Source: Micromonospora chalcea (GTDB taxonomy: Bacteria > Actinomycetota > Actinomycetes > Mycobacteriales > Micromonosporaceae). Taken from it: DNA of 64,000 bases. The notes under the pieces were generated by a model. That model had not been told where the DNA came from. It saw only the letters and a program-made list of their open reading frames with translations, and made no database searches. Made by a program: the position numbers and the translations under genes. Shown here piece by piece: positions 1-10,100 of the stretch (position 1 is the stretch's first letter; each line of letters starts with the position of its first letter). The stretch lies in assembly GCF_002926165.1 (NCBI RefSeq), contig NZ_MAGP01000176.1, positions 1 through 64,000 on the forward strand, written 5' to 3'.

Positions 1-79
1 CGAGACCCTCCGCCGGTTGCCCCGGCACGTTCTTCGCCACCGCGGCAGTATCCACGGCGATCGTCGATCCATCAGACAT
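1..79 (-). CDS. IS256-type transposase, N-terminal fragment (runs off left edge)
   Basis: Reading leftward from an ATG at 79, the frame begins MSDGSTIAVDTAAVAKNVPG and stays open to the window edge. A purine-rich GGAGCAG stretch lies upstream. The terminal inverted repeat at 105-127 matches the repeat at 3158-3182, which borders a recognisable IS256 transposase remnant. I therefore infer that this is the start of the transposase of a sister copy whose body lies left of the window. The N-terminal 26 residues alone are not diagnostic; the assignment rests mainly on the shared inverted repeat. Confidence 0.5.
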   Translation of the reverse strand, partial: MSDGSTIAVDTAAVAKNVPGQPAEGL

Positions 80-104
80 CAGGTGCTGCTCCTTGATCAG
101 GAGT

Positions 105-127
105 TACACCGTTCGTTTTACAGTCCC
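105..127. repeat. Terminal inverted repeat of left IS256-type element
   Basis: The reverse complement of this stretch (core TGTAAAACGAACGGTGTA) closely matches the repeat at 3158-3182 (core TGTCAAACGAACGAACGGTGTA). The orientation fits the outer (5') end of an element whose transposase reads leftward. Confidence 0.55.
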
Positions 128-198
128 GGCCACCGGGTCTGGTCTCAGCATTGACTGGACCTGTCTGGTCGGTTCTTTGTCCGTGTGGTTGTTGACCA

Positions 199-3117
199 GT
201 GAGCGTGAGGCGACAGCATGTAGTGGTGCTTGAGGATCCGATTAGATGGCGCAGGCTTGTTGCCGAGTACGGTGCGCTTCGCCAGCCGGGCTCCGGGCTG
301 ACTCGACAAGCGCGTGGCCAGCGGTTTAACGGGATGATCGCCGAGCTCCTGACGAGCTTTGGCCTGCGAGCGAAGTCGGACCAGCGGGGCGTCGGCGAGT
401 TGGACGTCGTCTTCAACCACGCGGGCCGGCGCTACATCCTGGAGGCCAAGTGGGAGCAGGCCAAGACGGGGACGGGGCCGATCGCGAAGCTCCAACGACG
501 CGTCGAGCAACGCATGGCAGGGGTGACCGGGGTCTTCCTGGCGATTAAAGGTTTCACCGACGAGGCCATAGACGAAGTCGACAAGGGTCGGCGTCTGGAT
601 GTGTTGTTGCTCGACCAGTCCCATTGGGAGGCGATGCTCAGCGGTTTCGTGCCGCCACAGGAACTTTTCGAGTTGGTCACTGACGCCGCGTCCTTCCAAG
701 GCCGCGCCTACACACCACTCAACGAACTCCTGAAGCATCGACCCGAGACGCCCAGAGTGACGCGCGAGCCGGTAGCGAATGGCACGGACGGGATGCAGCT
801 GCAAGTCTTCACCGTCGGTGCCGTCGATCATGCCGATGCGCGGAGGGCGGGAGTCGCCGTCGACCCGGGCGGCAGACCTTTGCTGACCCTCGAACAGGGC
901 ATTCTCGCGGTGGACCTGCCAGCTCAACGTTCCAAATGGGTTGCACCTGTCTTCGGCTGCAACAACGGTTCGTTGGCCATGGCGGATGAGGTGCTTCTCA
1001 TGGCCCGGGGACATGGCGTTGGCCGGTGGGCGACGGGCCAGCTGACCGTGGTTTCCAGTGGCGCAGCGAACCTCGACGACAGCCACCTGCTGATGAATCC
1101 CGACGGATCAGCCTGGTGTCTTGATCGAGGATCGGCAGGGGCAGCTTCGGCTCGCCTCATCAGGCTGGGCACGCAAGTCGGCGATGAAAAATGGTACGAG
1201 CTGCCCCTTGCGGTCACGGCGGCAGCCTGGCTGACCACTACCAGACTGGTGGTGTCGGACGGAGCCGACCTCCTCCTACTGTCATCGCAGCTCACCGTGG
1301 AACGACGCCTGCTGGCACCAGCAGGACGTGTGCGCGCACTGACCGCCCTGAACGAACGGCAGGTCGTCACGCTATCGGATGATCTGACGCTGATGCGGCT
1401 CGATCTCGACACGCAAGAACACAGACCGCTGGGCCGGCTCAGCAGCATGGCCGGGCTCCACGGCGCGCTCGTCGGTCGCAGCGACGATTCCCTCTTTGTC
1501 ATCGGGCGTCTCCTCGCCAAGGAGGGTCACTTCGCAGTCGCGGAGGTGGAAATCGGTCGCCAGCCTGCCGACGGCGAGGTTTCTCGCCGACCGGAGCCGG
1601 AGGTCGGTGGCAGTGGTCCCTGGGTCTCCCCAGTTGAGCCCACTCCACCTGCCCGAGGCAGGGTTAGGGTAGCTGCGAAACCGGTCGCGGGACCACCAGC
1701 CGTTCGAGTCCCCATCGAACTGCCACCGTCGGCGCATGCTGCCGTGCGCGTCAATCACGGGATGTCGGCCGACGAGCGCCTCACCGAGCAGCGCCACGGC
1801 TACGCAGACGGCGTGACCGCGGCTGTGGTTATTCCCCTGTACGTCTTGGAGGGCCTCCTCGCCACCAATTTCGAAATCGCGAGCTGGTTGAGGCCGTGGC
1901 GAGATCACTGGGATCGCATCGTTTCTGGGCACGCTGCTGACGGGGAGACAGTGCCGGACTGGCTACCTTCGATCGCCCAGTTTCTCGGGGTCTACGCCGC
2001 GCCCACTCGCGTGGCCCATGCACAACTCACGCCCTCACTGCCCTATGTCGTCGGCTTCGCCGACGGGTTGAGGGCCGCTTGGCAGGATGCTGTCCGCGGC
2101 AGGCTCGTTCCTCCGGATCGAGAGACGCTCAGCCAATGGGTTCGTACCCCACTGTCGCGGCCCGGCCTACCGGTCGGTCTACACACCATCACCGACCTGC
2201 GAACCATCGCGGGGCGGGTCCGCAGGGTGAGGACCTGGAAGTGGATCGGGCGCAGTCTTTTGTGGCTGGTGACACTCGTGGTGGGGGTATGCGAGATCGG
2301 CGCGATCGGGATCACTGTGACCGGGCAGTGGGAGCCGAACACCGTGACGAATGCGGTAATCGGCAACGCCTGCTTCGGAGTCCCCTTCATCGGCCTCCTC
2401 TGGCTCGCCATCTGGGACCTGCGACGGCTGAGCAACGACGGCCAACCTCCGCGTCGGAGCCCGACGCCCCCTCAAGCCCCTCCGGAACATCGACGCACGC
2501 CCAGAGCTGAAGCGGCGAGCATCCCGAAGGAGCCGCCGGTCGAGCCGCCCCGCGAGCACGGCGACTGGGTGCTATCCCGCCCGGACCGAGGCAACCCGCC
2601 CGCGGAATACGCCGCCTTCGCTGCAAGCAGCGGCATGTACTGGACGATCGTCGGCGTCAACACCCTGTTGGTCATCGTGCTGGCGATCATCATTCCCACA
2701 GCACACATCCCGCTCATCCCCAAGGCCCTGCTGGGCCTGTTCGACGCCTTCCTTATCTTTGCCACCATAGGATTTGCCAACATGGCCAGGAACCCCACTC
2801 AGCTGGAGATCGGCAGGGCGGGAATTCAGGTCTACAGTCGCAGCGGGACCTACTGGTTCCCCTGGCAGGCACTGGAAAGCGTCGAGATCATGCGCCTCGA
2901 AGCAGGCACTCGCCACCTCGTGGGGTGGTGCAGCAACCCTGAGCTGTTCCCGGAGTCCACCAGCAGCGGCGAAGGACCGCGCTTCCTGCCGAACCTGAAC
3001 GCGGTCGCCATCTGCCCCCTCAACACCCTCCATACCCGCCGCCACCTCGTCGCCCGCGCTCTCCACACATACGGCGGCAACCGCTATCGCGATCCCAGCA
3101 AGGGGCTGTCTCGCTAA
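199..3117 (+). CDS. Mrr-like nuclease / propeller-like / membrane protein (972 aa, unassigned)
   Basis: No single family matches the whole protein. Residues 40-125 look like an Mrr-type PD-(D/E)XK nuclease: Glu49 in the first helix, Asp69 in GELDVVF, and Glu82-Ala-Lys84 in ILEAKW. Residues about 190-450 are beta-rich with repeated WD-like strand spacing and suggest a propeller. Residues about 550-660 are helical. Four hydrophobic segments lie near 682-705, 718-740, 814-837 and 845-864, separated by a Pro-rich loop. The C-terminal part (about 870-930) has a PH-like strand pattern ending in a WFPW motif. The protein would be membrane-anchored with a cytoplasmic nuclease head, which suggests DNA surveillance or phage defence. 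It sits between two IS256-type ends. The GTG start has no clear ribosome binding site, and GTG205 or GTG223 are alternatives. Confidence 0.75.
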   Translation: MSVRRQHVVVLEDPIRWRRLVAEYGALRQPGSGLTRQARGQRFNGMIAELLTSFGLRAKSDQRGVGELDVVFNHAGRRYILEAKWEQAKTGTGPIAKLQRRVEQRMAGVTGVFLAIKGFTDEAIDEVDKGRRLDVLLLDQSHWEAMLSGFVPPQELFELVTDAASFQGRAYTPLNELLKHRPETPRVTREPVANGTDGMQLQVFTVGAVDHADARRAGVAVDPGGRPLLTLEQGILAVDLPAQRSKWVAPVFGCNNGSLAMADEVLLMARGHGVGRWATGQLTVVSSGAANLDDSHLLMNPDGSAWCLDRGSAGAASARLIRLGTQVGDEKWYELPLAVTAAAWLTTTRLVVSDGADLLLLSSQLTVERRLLAPAGRVRALTALNERQVVTLSDDLTLMRLDLDTQEHRPLGRLSSMAGLHGALVGRSDDSLFVIGRLLAKEGHFAVAEVEIGRQPADGEVSRRPEPEVGGSGPWVSPVEPTPPARGRVRVAAKPVAGPPAVRVPIELPPSAHAAVRVNHGMSADERLTEQRHGYADGVTAAVVIPLYVLEGLLATNFEIASWLRPWRDHWDRIVSGHAADGETVPDWLPSIAQFLGVYAAPTRVAHAQLTPSLPYVVGFADGLRAAWQDAVRGRLVPPDRETLSQWVRTPLSRPGLPVGLHTITDLRTIAGRVRRVRTWKWIGRSLLWLVTLVVGVCEIGAIGITVTGQWEPNTVTNAVIGNACFGVPFIGLLWLAIWDLRRLSNDGQPPRRSPTPPQAPPEHRRTPRAEAASIPKEPPVEPPREHGDWVLSRPDRGNPPAEYAAFAASSGMYWTIVGVNTLLVIVLAIIIPTAHIPLIPKALLGLFDAFLIFATIGFANMARNPTQLEIGRAGIQVYSRSGTYWFPWQALESVEIMRLEAGTRHLVGWCSNPELFPESTSSGEGPRFLPNLNAVAICPLNTLHTRRHLVARALHTYGGNRYRDPSKGLSR

Positions 3118-3157
3118 CGGCCCTGTCTCACATTCGGTGGTGACGGAGGATAGGCGG

Positions 3158-3182
3158 GTCTGTCAAACGAACGAACGGTGTA
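3158..3182. repeat. Terminal inverted repeat of decayed IS256-type element
   Basis: This is the inverted match of 105-127. It lies at the 3' end of the transposase remnant, where a left inverted repeat belongs. Confidence 0.55.
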
Positions 3183-3640
3183 CTCGGATTGTTGGCTGCT
3201 ACTTGCGCCCTGCGGACAGGCGTCCTTCGAAGGCGTTCAGGGCTGGTTTCCAGCACATGGTCCATGCGTCGGCGGCCCTGCCCGCTGGGGTCGAGGCTCA
3301 TCACGGCGAGGTAGACGCGCTTGGGCGCGGCGGCCTCGTTGGGGAGGTGCCCGCGGGCGCGGACGGCCCGACGGATGCGGGCGTTGACGCTCTCGATGGC
3401 GTTGGTGGAGCAGACGACGGTGCGGACCTCGGCGTCGAAGGCCAAGATCGGCACGAACTCCGCCCATGCCTGCTCCCCACAACCTGACGATCGCCGGATA
3501 CCTGTCGCCCCAAGCTTCGGTGAACTCGGCGAACCGGGCCCGGGCAGCCGACTCGGTCGGCGCGGTGTAGACGGGCTTGAGAGCTTTGGTGATGGCGTCC
3601 CAGTGCTGCCGGCCAGCATACCGAAACGAGGCCCGGCCAC
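3158..3640 (-). pseudogene. IS256-family transposase remnant (C-terminal third, two frameshifts)
   Basis: On the minus strand the readable pieces are FRYAGRQHWDAITKAL, then AWAEFVPILAFDAEVRTVVC, STNAIESVNARIRRAVRARG and a tail WKPALNAF. This is the standard C-terminal region of IS256/Mutator-type transposases, including the conserved STNAIES block. The pieces are in different frames. One extra G near 3479-3482 breaks the frame before WAEF, and another shift near 3275 breaks the tail. Homology stops near 3640, so the N-terminal two thirds, including most of the catalytic DDE domain, is gone. The element cannot make active transposase. Confidence 0.85.
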
Positions 3641-3740
3641 CGCGAAGCTCCGCCCGGAACCCACGTCGATCTGCAGCCGCGTCGCCGAACCGGTAGACGG
3701 CACCTGGGCCTGGCTCCGCGTCCGAGTTCCCTTACGGACC

Positions 3741-4943
3741 TCAGACGCTCGGCTGAGCTTGGAGGAGGAACCTCTTGGTGTATTGCAGCGCGATCATGGC
3801 CTCATCGATGCCGATGACGTCCAGTTCGGCGCCGCCGTCGCCGCCGAGAAGTTGCACGTAGGCGAAGAGCTGCGTGCAGTCGTCAGTGAGGCTGTTGATG
3901 CTGATATCAATGCTGCCGGGCTGGCCGGCGGTGGTGTAGGGAACGCTGGTGATCGGGCCGCTGTGTAGGAGGTGGTTGCCGACGTGGCGGTACTCGGTAA
4001 TCTCAGTTTTGGTGTGTCCGACGCACCACAGGTGACGGTGGGGGCAGGGGAAAGCCGGTTCGCCACCAACGGTCACGCCCTCGATGGGCTTGCATGGCCA
4101 CGTTGTATCCACGGGCAGGCCCGCGGTCTGGACGAACTGCAGCAGGTGCCCGGCGAGGGTACGGGCCTCGACCGGGGTGAGCCGCATCTCGGCCTGCTCG
4201 GACTTGATGACGTGTACCCGTGCCTTGGTGCAGCGGTAGTGCTGGGCGACGGTGACCTCAAGCTGCTCCGGGCGCCCTTCGGCAGCCGTCTCAAGCAGCA
4301 GGTCGACCAGGGTTTCACCGGCGGAAGGCAGGTCGCCGAAGTGTGTGCGGTCCTCGTAGGCGTCCTCGGGTAGGTGACGGGTGGAGCACCAGGACGGGCA
4401 TGCGGTGTCCTGCCAGAACGGGCCGTCGGAGGCGAGTTCGGCGGGCAGCGGCGCTTCTGCGAGTTCCGCGGCGCGGACGAGCAGAGCGGCGAGCCGTTCC
4501 GCCTCCGCCGCTGTGCACCTCACCCACACGTCGATGGCAGTGGGATCGCGGTACAGGGTGATCGCGGGGTGTATCTCGTCAAGGTGTTGCACAAGCCGGA
4601 TGACAAGTGCGGCCGGTACCCACCGGTGTGGGTGGGTCGAGCGCTCGCCAAGGTCGACAGCGTCGGCAAGGGACAAGCGCAGTGTGATCCGGTCGCTCTG
4701 GTGGCGGCGGTCCGCGCGCCGGTCGTCGTCGAAATGTCCCTGCACACACCACCGTGGATCCGCGATCCCCACGGCGGCAGCGCTGGATGTCGCGTCCAGC
4801 GCAGCAGCGTTCTCCGGCCGTGGCGTGGAGCGTCCCGGTCTTGCGCTCGCCTCGTAGTTAGCCGTGGGTCGAGGACTCGGCAGGCTCGACTGATCGGCAG
4901 TGGTGGGATTGGCGGAGTGAGGATCGTTCGGTTGTAGGGCCAT
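3741..4943 (-). CDS. DUF6907-like protein (400 aa)
   Basis: A cytoplasmic protein with repeated modules of the actinobacterial DUF6907 type. Each module has a Cys-x-x-x-Cys or Cys-Pro-rich head (CPSWCSTRH near residue 190, then WPCKP and FPCPHRHLWC near 300) followed by a beta/alpha segment, and ends with a stretch typical of that domain (LTPVEARTLAGHL, later IDEAMIALQ). The Cys and His residues could bind zinc. The function of the family is unknown; such genes are common on actinobacterial plasmids and integrated elements. ATG4943 is preferred because GGAAGGAG lies about 11 nt upstream; an in-frame GTG at 4964 would add seven residues. It stands alone between a transposase remnant and gene debris, which fits accessory DNA. 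Confidence 0.6.
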   Translation of the reverse strand: MALQPNDPHSANPTTADQSSLPSPRPTANYEASARPGRSTPRPENAAALDATSSAAAVGIADPRWCVQGHFDDDRRADRRHQSDRITLRLSLADAVDLGERSTHPHRWVPAALVIRLVQHLDEIHPAITLYRDPTAIDVWVRCTAAEAERLAALLVRAAELAEAPLPAELASDGPFWQDTACPSWCSTRHLPEDAYEDRTHFGDLPSAGETLVDLLLETAAEGRPEQLEVTVAQHYRCTKARVHVIKSEQAEMRLTPVEARTLAGHLLQFVQTAGLPVDTTWPCKPIEGVTVGGEPAFPCPHRHLWCVGHTKTEITEYRHVGNHLLHSGPITSVPYTTAGQPGSIDISINSLTDDCTQLFAYVQLLGGDGGAELDVIGIDEAMIALQYTKRFLLQAQPSV

Positions 4944-5782
4944 TCGGCGAAGTGCTCCTTCCACGGCAGGGCTGTCGCATCAATCGCGGTGAGCCAGTGT
5001 CCTGTCGGGCGCACCAGTGGAAGCGGACGTCGTGTGCGGCTCAGCCGTGTTTGCCCGGAGGCTTCGGCGGCGCAGGCCGTCTCCTACACCCTGCGCATCG
5101 GTGCATATCGGTTGCGACAACCTGGTCACGACCTATTCGGCCGCGGTCGGGGGATGTCACGGGCAGACGGGCCCGGTGACGGAGTCTGCGCAGTACCCAC
5201 CAGCGCCGCATCAGGCGGCGCAGTCCAAAGCGGTAGATGATTGCGCACTCCATGCGGGCGGCGATGGCGTCGATCCCGCGGACTACGCCGCCTCGCGAAT
5301 CGCTTCGGCGACGACTTCATCGCCGGCATCGTCCTCTACACCGCAACCTCCACGCTGCCGTTCGGCGACAGAATCCGCGCCATGCCGGTCAGCGACCTGT
5401 GCCAGGCTTCCGCACCGCCAGCAGCCTGACCTCTCGGCCTCCCCAGGTCGCTCGCCCGCCTCACTTAGCGCAGGCTGTCAACCGGGTGAGGGCGGCGGTG
5501 CGGCGGCCACGCGCAGGGTGAGTTCCCGCACCAGGTCGTCCAGTGACTGACCGATCTGCGCGCGGACGGCTCACCCGGTTGGCATCCGCTGGAGGATGAG
5601 CACACACCGCGCACATCTTCGAAGATCATCAGGGGGCTGCTCGCCGCCCTCCCTGAACCAGAGCCAAAGGTGAGACAGCCCCTGAGCCTGACTACAAGAT
5701 CTTGATCCGAGCCGAGTCAGCTGGACCAACACCTTAAGTGGTTCACCACCAACGGCTCCTGACCCTGATCTCGGCCTGCGAA
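4944..5782. other. Gene-poor debris region
   Basis: No intact gene is visible. The region contains the DUF4143 ATPase fragment described separately. It also contains a short leftward tail ending QIGQSLDDLVRELTLRV near 5490-5570 that I cannot assign, and an 11-12 bp sequence (GTGAGACAGCCCC, 5670-5682) that is inverted relative to 3102-3114. Confidence 0.5.
5295..5429 (+). pseudogene. Fragment of AAA ATPase with DUF4143 (C-terminal end)
   Basis: The frame reads GLRRLANRFGDDFIAGIVLY, followed by a segment containing LPFGDRIRAMPVSDL. This is the typical last strand-turn-strand of DUF4143 proteins (AAA_14 ATPases with a C-terminal nuclease-like domain), where a GVVLYTG...LPFGDRLWAVP pattern recurs. 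The ATPase core with its Walker motifs is absent upstream. Only about 40 residues survive, so this is a broken remnant. Confidence 0.55.
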
Positions 5783-7015
5783 CTACGAGCCTGTAGGCGG
5801 GTGGCCCCTCGACTCTTTTGGCCGGGAGAAGCGGATGGGCTCGTCGTGCGCGATCAGGCTGTGCGGTGTGATGAGCGGGGCGACGCTGGCTGCGAGGGCG
5901 GCGCCAACCTCGGCGGTGGAGGTGGTCAAGCCCTCGTGAAAGTGCGCCACGGCACGTCCCGCCCCGGCTACGAGGTCGGCCAGTTGGATCGACGGATGAT
6001 TCAATGAGTCACCCCGTGCCAGCCCTCGCGGCCTGAGGCCAGTCCAGAGGAATCGGAAGTCTGGGTGACCCGCCGTCATGGCCTTCCACAAGATGTCGAT
6101 GCGGTCGTCGGTCAGAACCTTGTGGGCGTCCATGAGCAGGCTGGCCGGCCCGACTTGCCGTGACCACTCGTTGAGCACGGCGGGCATCGTCGGGATTAAC
6201 GGTTCCATGGCCAGAAGAAAGTCCGGTTCAAGCATCGTCTTCTGCAGTTCATCAGCCTGCGCGCGGCACCGCAGCAGCATGCCCAGGATGTCCGTGATCG
6301 CTCGGCGATGCGATCGGCGTTCGGCAGCATCGAGTACCTGGAACAACTCGGCTACCTCGACCAACGCCTGTCCTCGGTTGCGGATGCCAGCGAAGCGGAC
6401 GAACATTCTGATCACTTCGTCGAACATCGGCGCCCCAAGCGCCCGCGGGCCCTCTTCGATCAGCTTCTGTGCGTACCGCCGAGCCTGGTCGTCCGCGTGC
6501 AGGTCCACCCCATTCTCGTGCGCATGCTCTTCAAGCAGCAAGTCAATGATCTTGGCTGTGACAAAGAACCGCTTGTCGATCATGAAGATGCTCACCCTGC
6601 CGGCAAGCATGCCGCCGGGCCGCAGCGCTCCGGCGAGCACCTCAAGTCGTCGCTGGTTACGGCCCCGGGCGAAGTGGCCGAACTTGAGCTCAGCGGCCTG
6701 CTCGATCCCGGCGTCGCGGCGCAGCAGGGCCAGCACCGTGTCGGCGTCGCCGTCGTCGATGGCGACCGAACCGATGGTCATGTACGGCTCGGTGGGCTGA
6801 AAAAGGGCCTCGCCATCCCAGCCGGACTCGTCTGCGGCAATCCACCGGCCGTCCGGCCCGCCGTCCACGGTCAGGGTGTCGCGGGAATATCTGACGTAGG
6901 CAGGGCCAGATAGGCCACCGGGCGTGGCAGACCTACCCGGGACCGTAGGTGCCGACGAGTTGCCGTTGGGGCCGGTCGCTCTTGCTGTGCCGGGCGAAAC
7001 TGCCACGCAGTCCAT
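5783..7015 (-). CDS. DUF3800 domain protein (about 410 aa)
   Basis: The segment RWIAADESGWDGEALF opens a DUF3800 fold, which is RNase H-like with an early acidic DES motif. Further matches are FLLAMEPLIPTMP, an acidic DDRIDILW segment and the typical C-terminal IQLADLVAGAGR. DUF3800 proteins are recurrent in phage-defence islands and may act as nucleases; the activity here is inferred. The gene lies about 100 nt downstream of the nuclease/repeat gene (7112-10216) on the same strand, so it is probably the last gene of the CBASS-linked operon. The open frame extends to a TTG at 7084. ATG7015 is my choice, though the DUF3800 core begins only about 55 residues later, so the true start may be further inside. 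Confidence 0.7.
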   Translation of the reverse strand: MDCVAVSPGTARATGPNGNSSAPTVPGRSATPGGLSGPAYVRYSRDTLTVDGGPDGRWIAADESGWDGEALFQPTEPYMTIGSVAIDDGDADTVLALLRRDAGIEQAAELKFGHFARGRNQRRLEVLAGALRPGGMLAGRVSIFMIDKRFFVTAKIIDLLLEEHAHENGVDLHADDQARRYAQKLIEEGPRALGAPMFDEVIRMFVRFAGIRNRGQALVEVAELFQVLDAAERRSHRRAITDILGMLLRCRAQADELQKTMLEPDFLLAMEPLIPTMPAVLNEWSRQVGPASLLMDAHKVLTDDRIDILWKAMTAGHPDFRFLWTGLRPRGLARGDSLNHPSIQLADLVAGAGRAVAHFHEGLTTSTAEVGAALAASVAPLITPHSLIAHDEPIRFSRPKESRGHPPTGS

Positions 7016-7111
7016 TCTGATGCCTTGGCGCAACGTTGAGCACCCCGGAAAGGCGGAGCATCCCGGCCGAAGAGCGGCAGTCAAGCGCAGCGTGGGGTCA
7101 CGCTACTCGGA

Positions 7112-10100
7112 CTATCTTGTCCGGCTGCACAGGGCGGAGCGGACGCTGTGGCAGGGGTCTTGGGCGAGCCGGTCACGCGCGGAGGACTGATAGTCCGCGA
7201 CTTCGACGCTGGCGAGGGCCTTGGCAAGGGCTCGTCGGACGCGGACGTCAGTATCGGCGGCGAGCCGTGCCCCGGCTTGCGGCGGGTTGCCGTGCCGCGC
7301 CCAGAGGATTGCCGCGAGCGACCTGAGTGCCCACCCCTGCGCGACCAGGAATCCAACGTCGTCCTTCATTGCGTCACCGAGTTGTTGCAGGGCTCGCGTC
7401 GGCCAGTAGTCCGAGTTTTCGCCGGCTCTGAGAAGTGCGTACGCCTGGCGTCTGACCGCAACGCGTTGAGCGTCGTCGGTGGCTAGGCAGGCCGCGAGGA
7501 ACAACGCGCGGTCACGGCTGTCCTGGTCGGGGTTGGTGATCTGTAGGAATCCGAGCCGATGGTCGAACCGCTGATCAAATTCGTCGTGCTCAGACGGTGT
7601 AGGCGCGGAGGCACATCGCAGGGCGACCGGGAAGTGCTTGTCGCGGTCGTTGTCGTCGAGATGGTGAGCGAGATTGGACGCGGCGATCAGGTATTCCCCT
7701 CGGTCGCTGGAGCCGACGTGGGGGTCGTCGGCTCGCCGGAGGAGTTCCGCGACGGCTGGCTCCAGGCGCGTGGAGGGCATCGCACGAACGAGCAGCGAGT
7801 CGCCGACGGCGGTGGTTCCCGTGCTGTAGACGCCTGGCTGGTGGCTGAGGGGGGTAGTGAGGCGGGTCAGCGCCTGCTCGACAACTTCCGGCGGGTTGGC
7901 TTCGGGATCGTGATAGGCGAGCGTCTCCTGCGCCCACCCGTCATCTTCGGCGGCCAGCTCGGCGAGGTGAGGTTTGGCGATCTCGATGTAATGGTCGATG
8001 GCTTCCCGCGCGGCCTGGTTGCGAGATGACTGGGACCGGGCCAACAACGCCACCAAGTGCGGTATGGCTCGCTGGCTGAGTGCCGGCTGGTTGATTGCGA
8101 TGCGCGCTACCGCTGTGGCTTCGTCCTCATCGTGGAGGCGATAGTGATTGACTTCTACCTGCGGCTGCCGCTCGAAGTGGGACAAGACCGTCTCGGCATG
8201 TTCAGACGTGAGGCGGTCGGAGATGCCGGCGAGAGCGCTCAGGGCTCCGCGGTAACGAGAGGTCGCGAAGGATCTGAGGTCGACAAGCTCGTGTGCTTCA
8301 GCGCCTGCGATCTCGGCGACGATGTGACCCGCTATCACCCTTACCATGCCGTCGGGAATCACGTCTGCCTGCTGCGCGATCAGCCGGTAGGCGGTACCGA
8401 CGGTCCAGTAGTTGGGGGCGGACAGGTCGGCGGTGATGTCGATGAAGCTGCTGGAGCACGCCTTGCCTAGGTTCTTGATGGCTTCGACGTCGCCTGCGCG
8501 GGTGAGGTGGCGCGCGGCGGCCACCGGCTCGTCCGCCTCGATCAGCGCGGCGGCCAGGACTTGCCTGGCCTTGCCCTCTGCCACCCAGTCGCTGATCGCC
8601 ACAGCGTCTCGCAGTGCTCGTTGGGCGGAGATCGCTGCGGAGCGCAGCTTGTGAACGCGTAGCCCTTCCAGAGCGTCCTCGTAGGCGCCCTCGGCAGTCG
8701 CGATGATGGGGCGAGTGGGCCCCATCTCGCGTAGTGCCGTTTGCAGCGGCAGCAGTTTGTCGCTTGTGAAGGGCTTCCAGCGGCTGCGGAAGGCTCGGCG
8801 GCTGAATGTCCAGGTTGCCGCGTCTGTCCAGCATTGGGCGAGGCACGCATCACCGGCTGCCTCGTCCCAGAGGGCTTCTGCCTCCTCGAATCTCTGATGT
8901 AGCGCACAGTGCCGCGCGTAGCGCGCTGTGACCAGGCCGCCGAGGGCGTGTCCGAGGCGGAGTTTCCGCGCGTCCTCGAGAAGGTTCGACCAGTCGCCGC
9001 TCGACTCGGCGACCAGCAGCCGCAGCCGCGTCTGGAGCACTCGGTCACTGGTCTCCGTTTCCGCCAGCGCGGCCAGCTTCTGCCGCTCGCGGGTCAGCCA
9101 GGCATGGTCGTCGTTCGCGAGTGCGGTCTCGCCGGCAAGGACGGCGAGTCGGACCTGGTCAGCGTGCTCACCGACGACCAGCACACGGGCTTCCGGCAAG
9201 GACGCCAGCGGGTCGAAATACAGGTCCATCGCCGCGTCGGCGACCTTCACCAACTCCACCGCTGGACCGTCGGGTGCCGCGTCGCGGGCGAGTTCGCGCA
9301 GTCGCCGTTGGCCGATCTGCGCGGTGGTGCTCAGCCCTCGGTCGAGGGCTGTCCAGATGTCATCCAGGATCCGCCGAGCCGCCTCGCCGACGCGACCGAG
9401 ACCCGCCAGAAGGCGAGTACGCTCGTTTTCGTGCTGCTCGGCGTAGCTGGCAAATCCTGCTGCGCGCAGTTTTTCCTGAGCTTCTTCGATCAGAGCCAAG
9501 GCGCGCTCGGGCTCTTCCGACGCGGCGCGTGCCTTCCGGAGCAGGGCGGCTGCACCCGTTGTCTCCTCCGGTGTCCGGGCCAGAGCCTCCCGGATGGCTA
9601 CCGCGTCGGCGGTCGGCACCCGCACGGGTTCCAGCTCGAATGGCAGGCAGAAGGCCTCGGCTGTCGGGAGGCCGAAGAACTCGATGACGATCTCCGGTGC
9701 GCCGCGAAGGAGTCGGGACAGCTCCTGCCTGTCCCACAGGTCCAACGTGATCGGGTGAAACTCGGCCCGGAACTTAGCGAGATCCTCGACGACTTTGGTC
9801 GACGTGACCTCGCGACTCACGCCGATGATGAGCCGACTCACTTGGAACGGACGGGTCGTCGACCGGAACTTCGTCACAGCGGCTTTGAGCTCTGCAGGCC
9901 CAAAACGCTTGTAGCGCTTGCTCTGCAGTGCGACGCCGACCCCGTCCGGCGCGAGCGCGACAACATCCAGCCCGTACTGACTCTGGCCGCGCTCGCCGTA
10001 GATCTGCGCGTGACGCAGACCCTCGACATCGCGCATGACCCGCCACTGGATCCGTTCGAAGTTCTCCCAGGTGAGTTGGTCCAGCGGCAGAGACTCGAGT

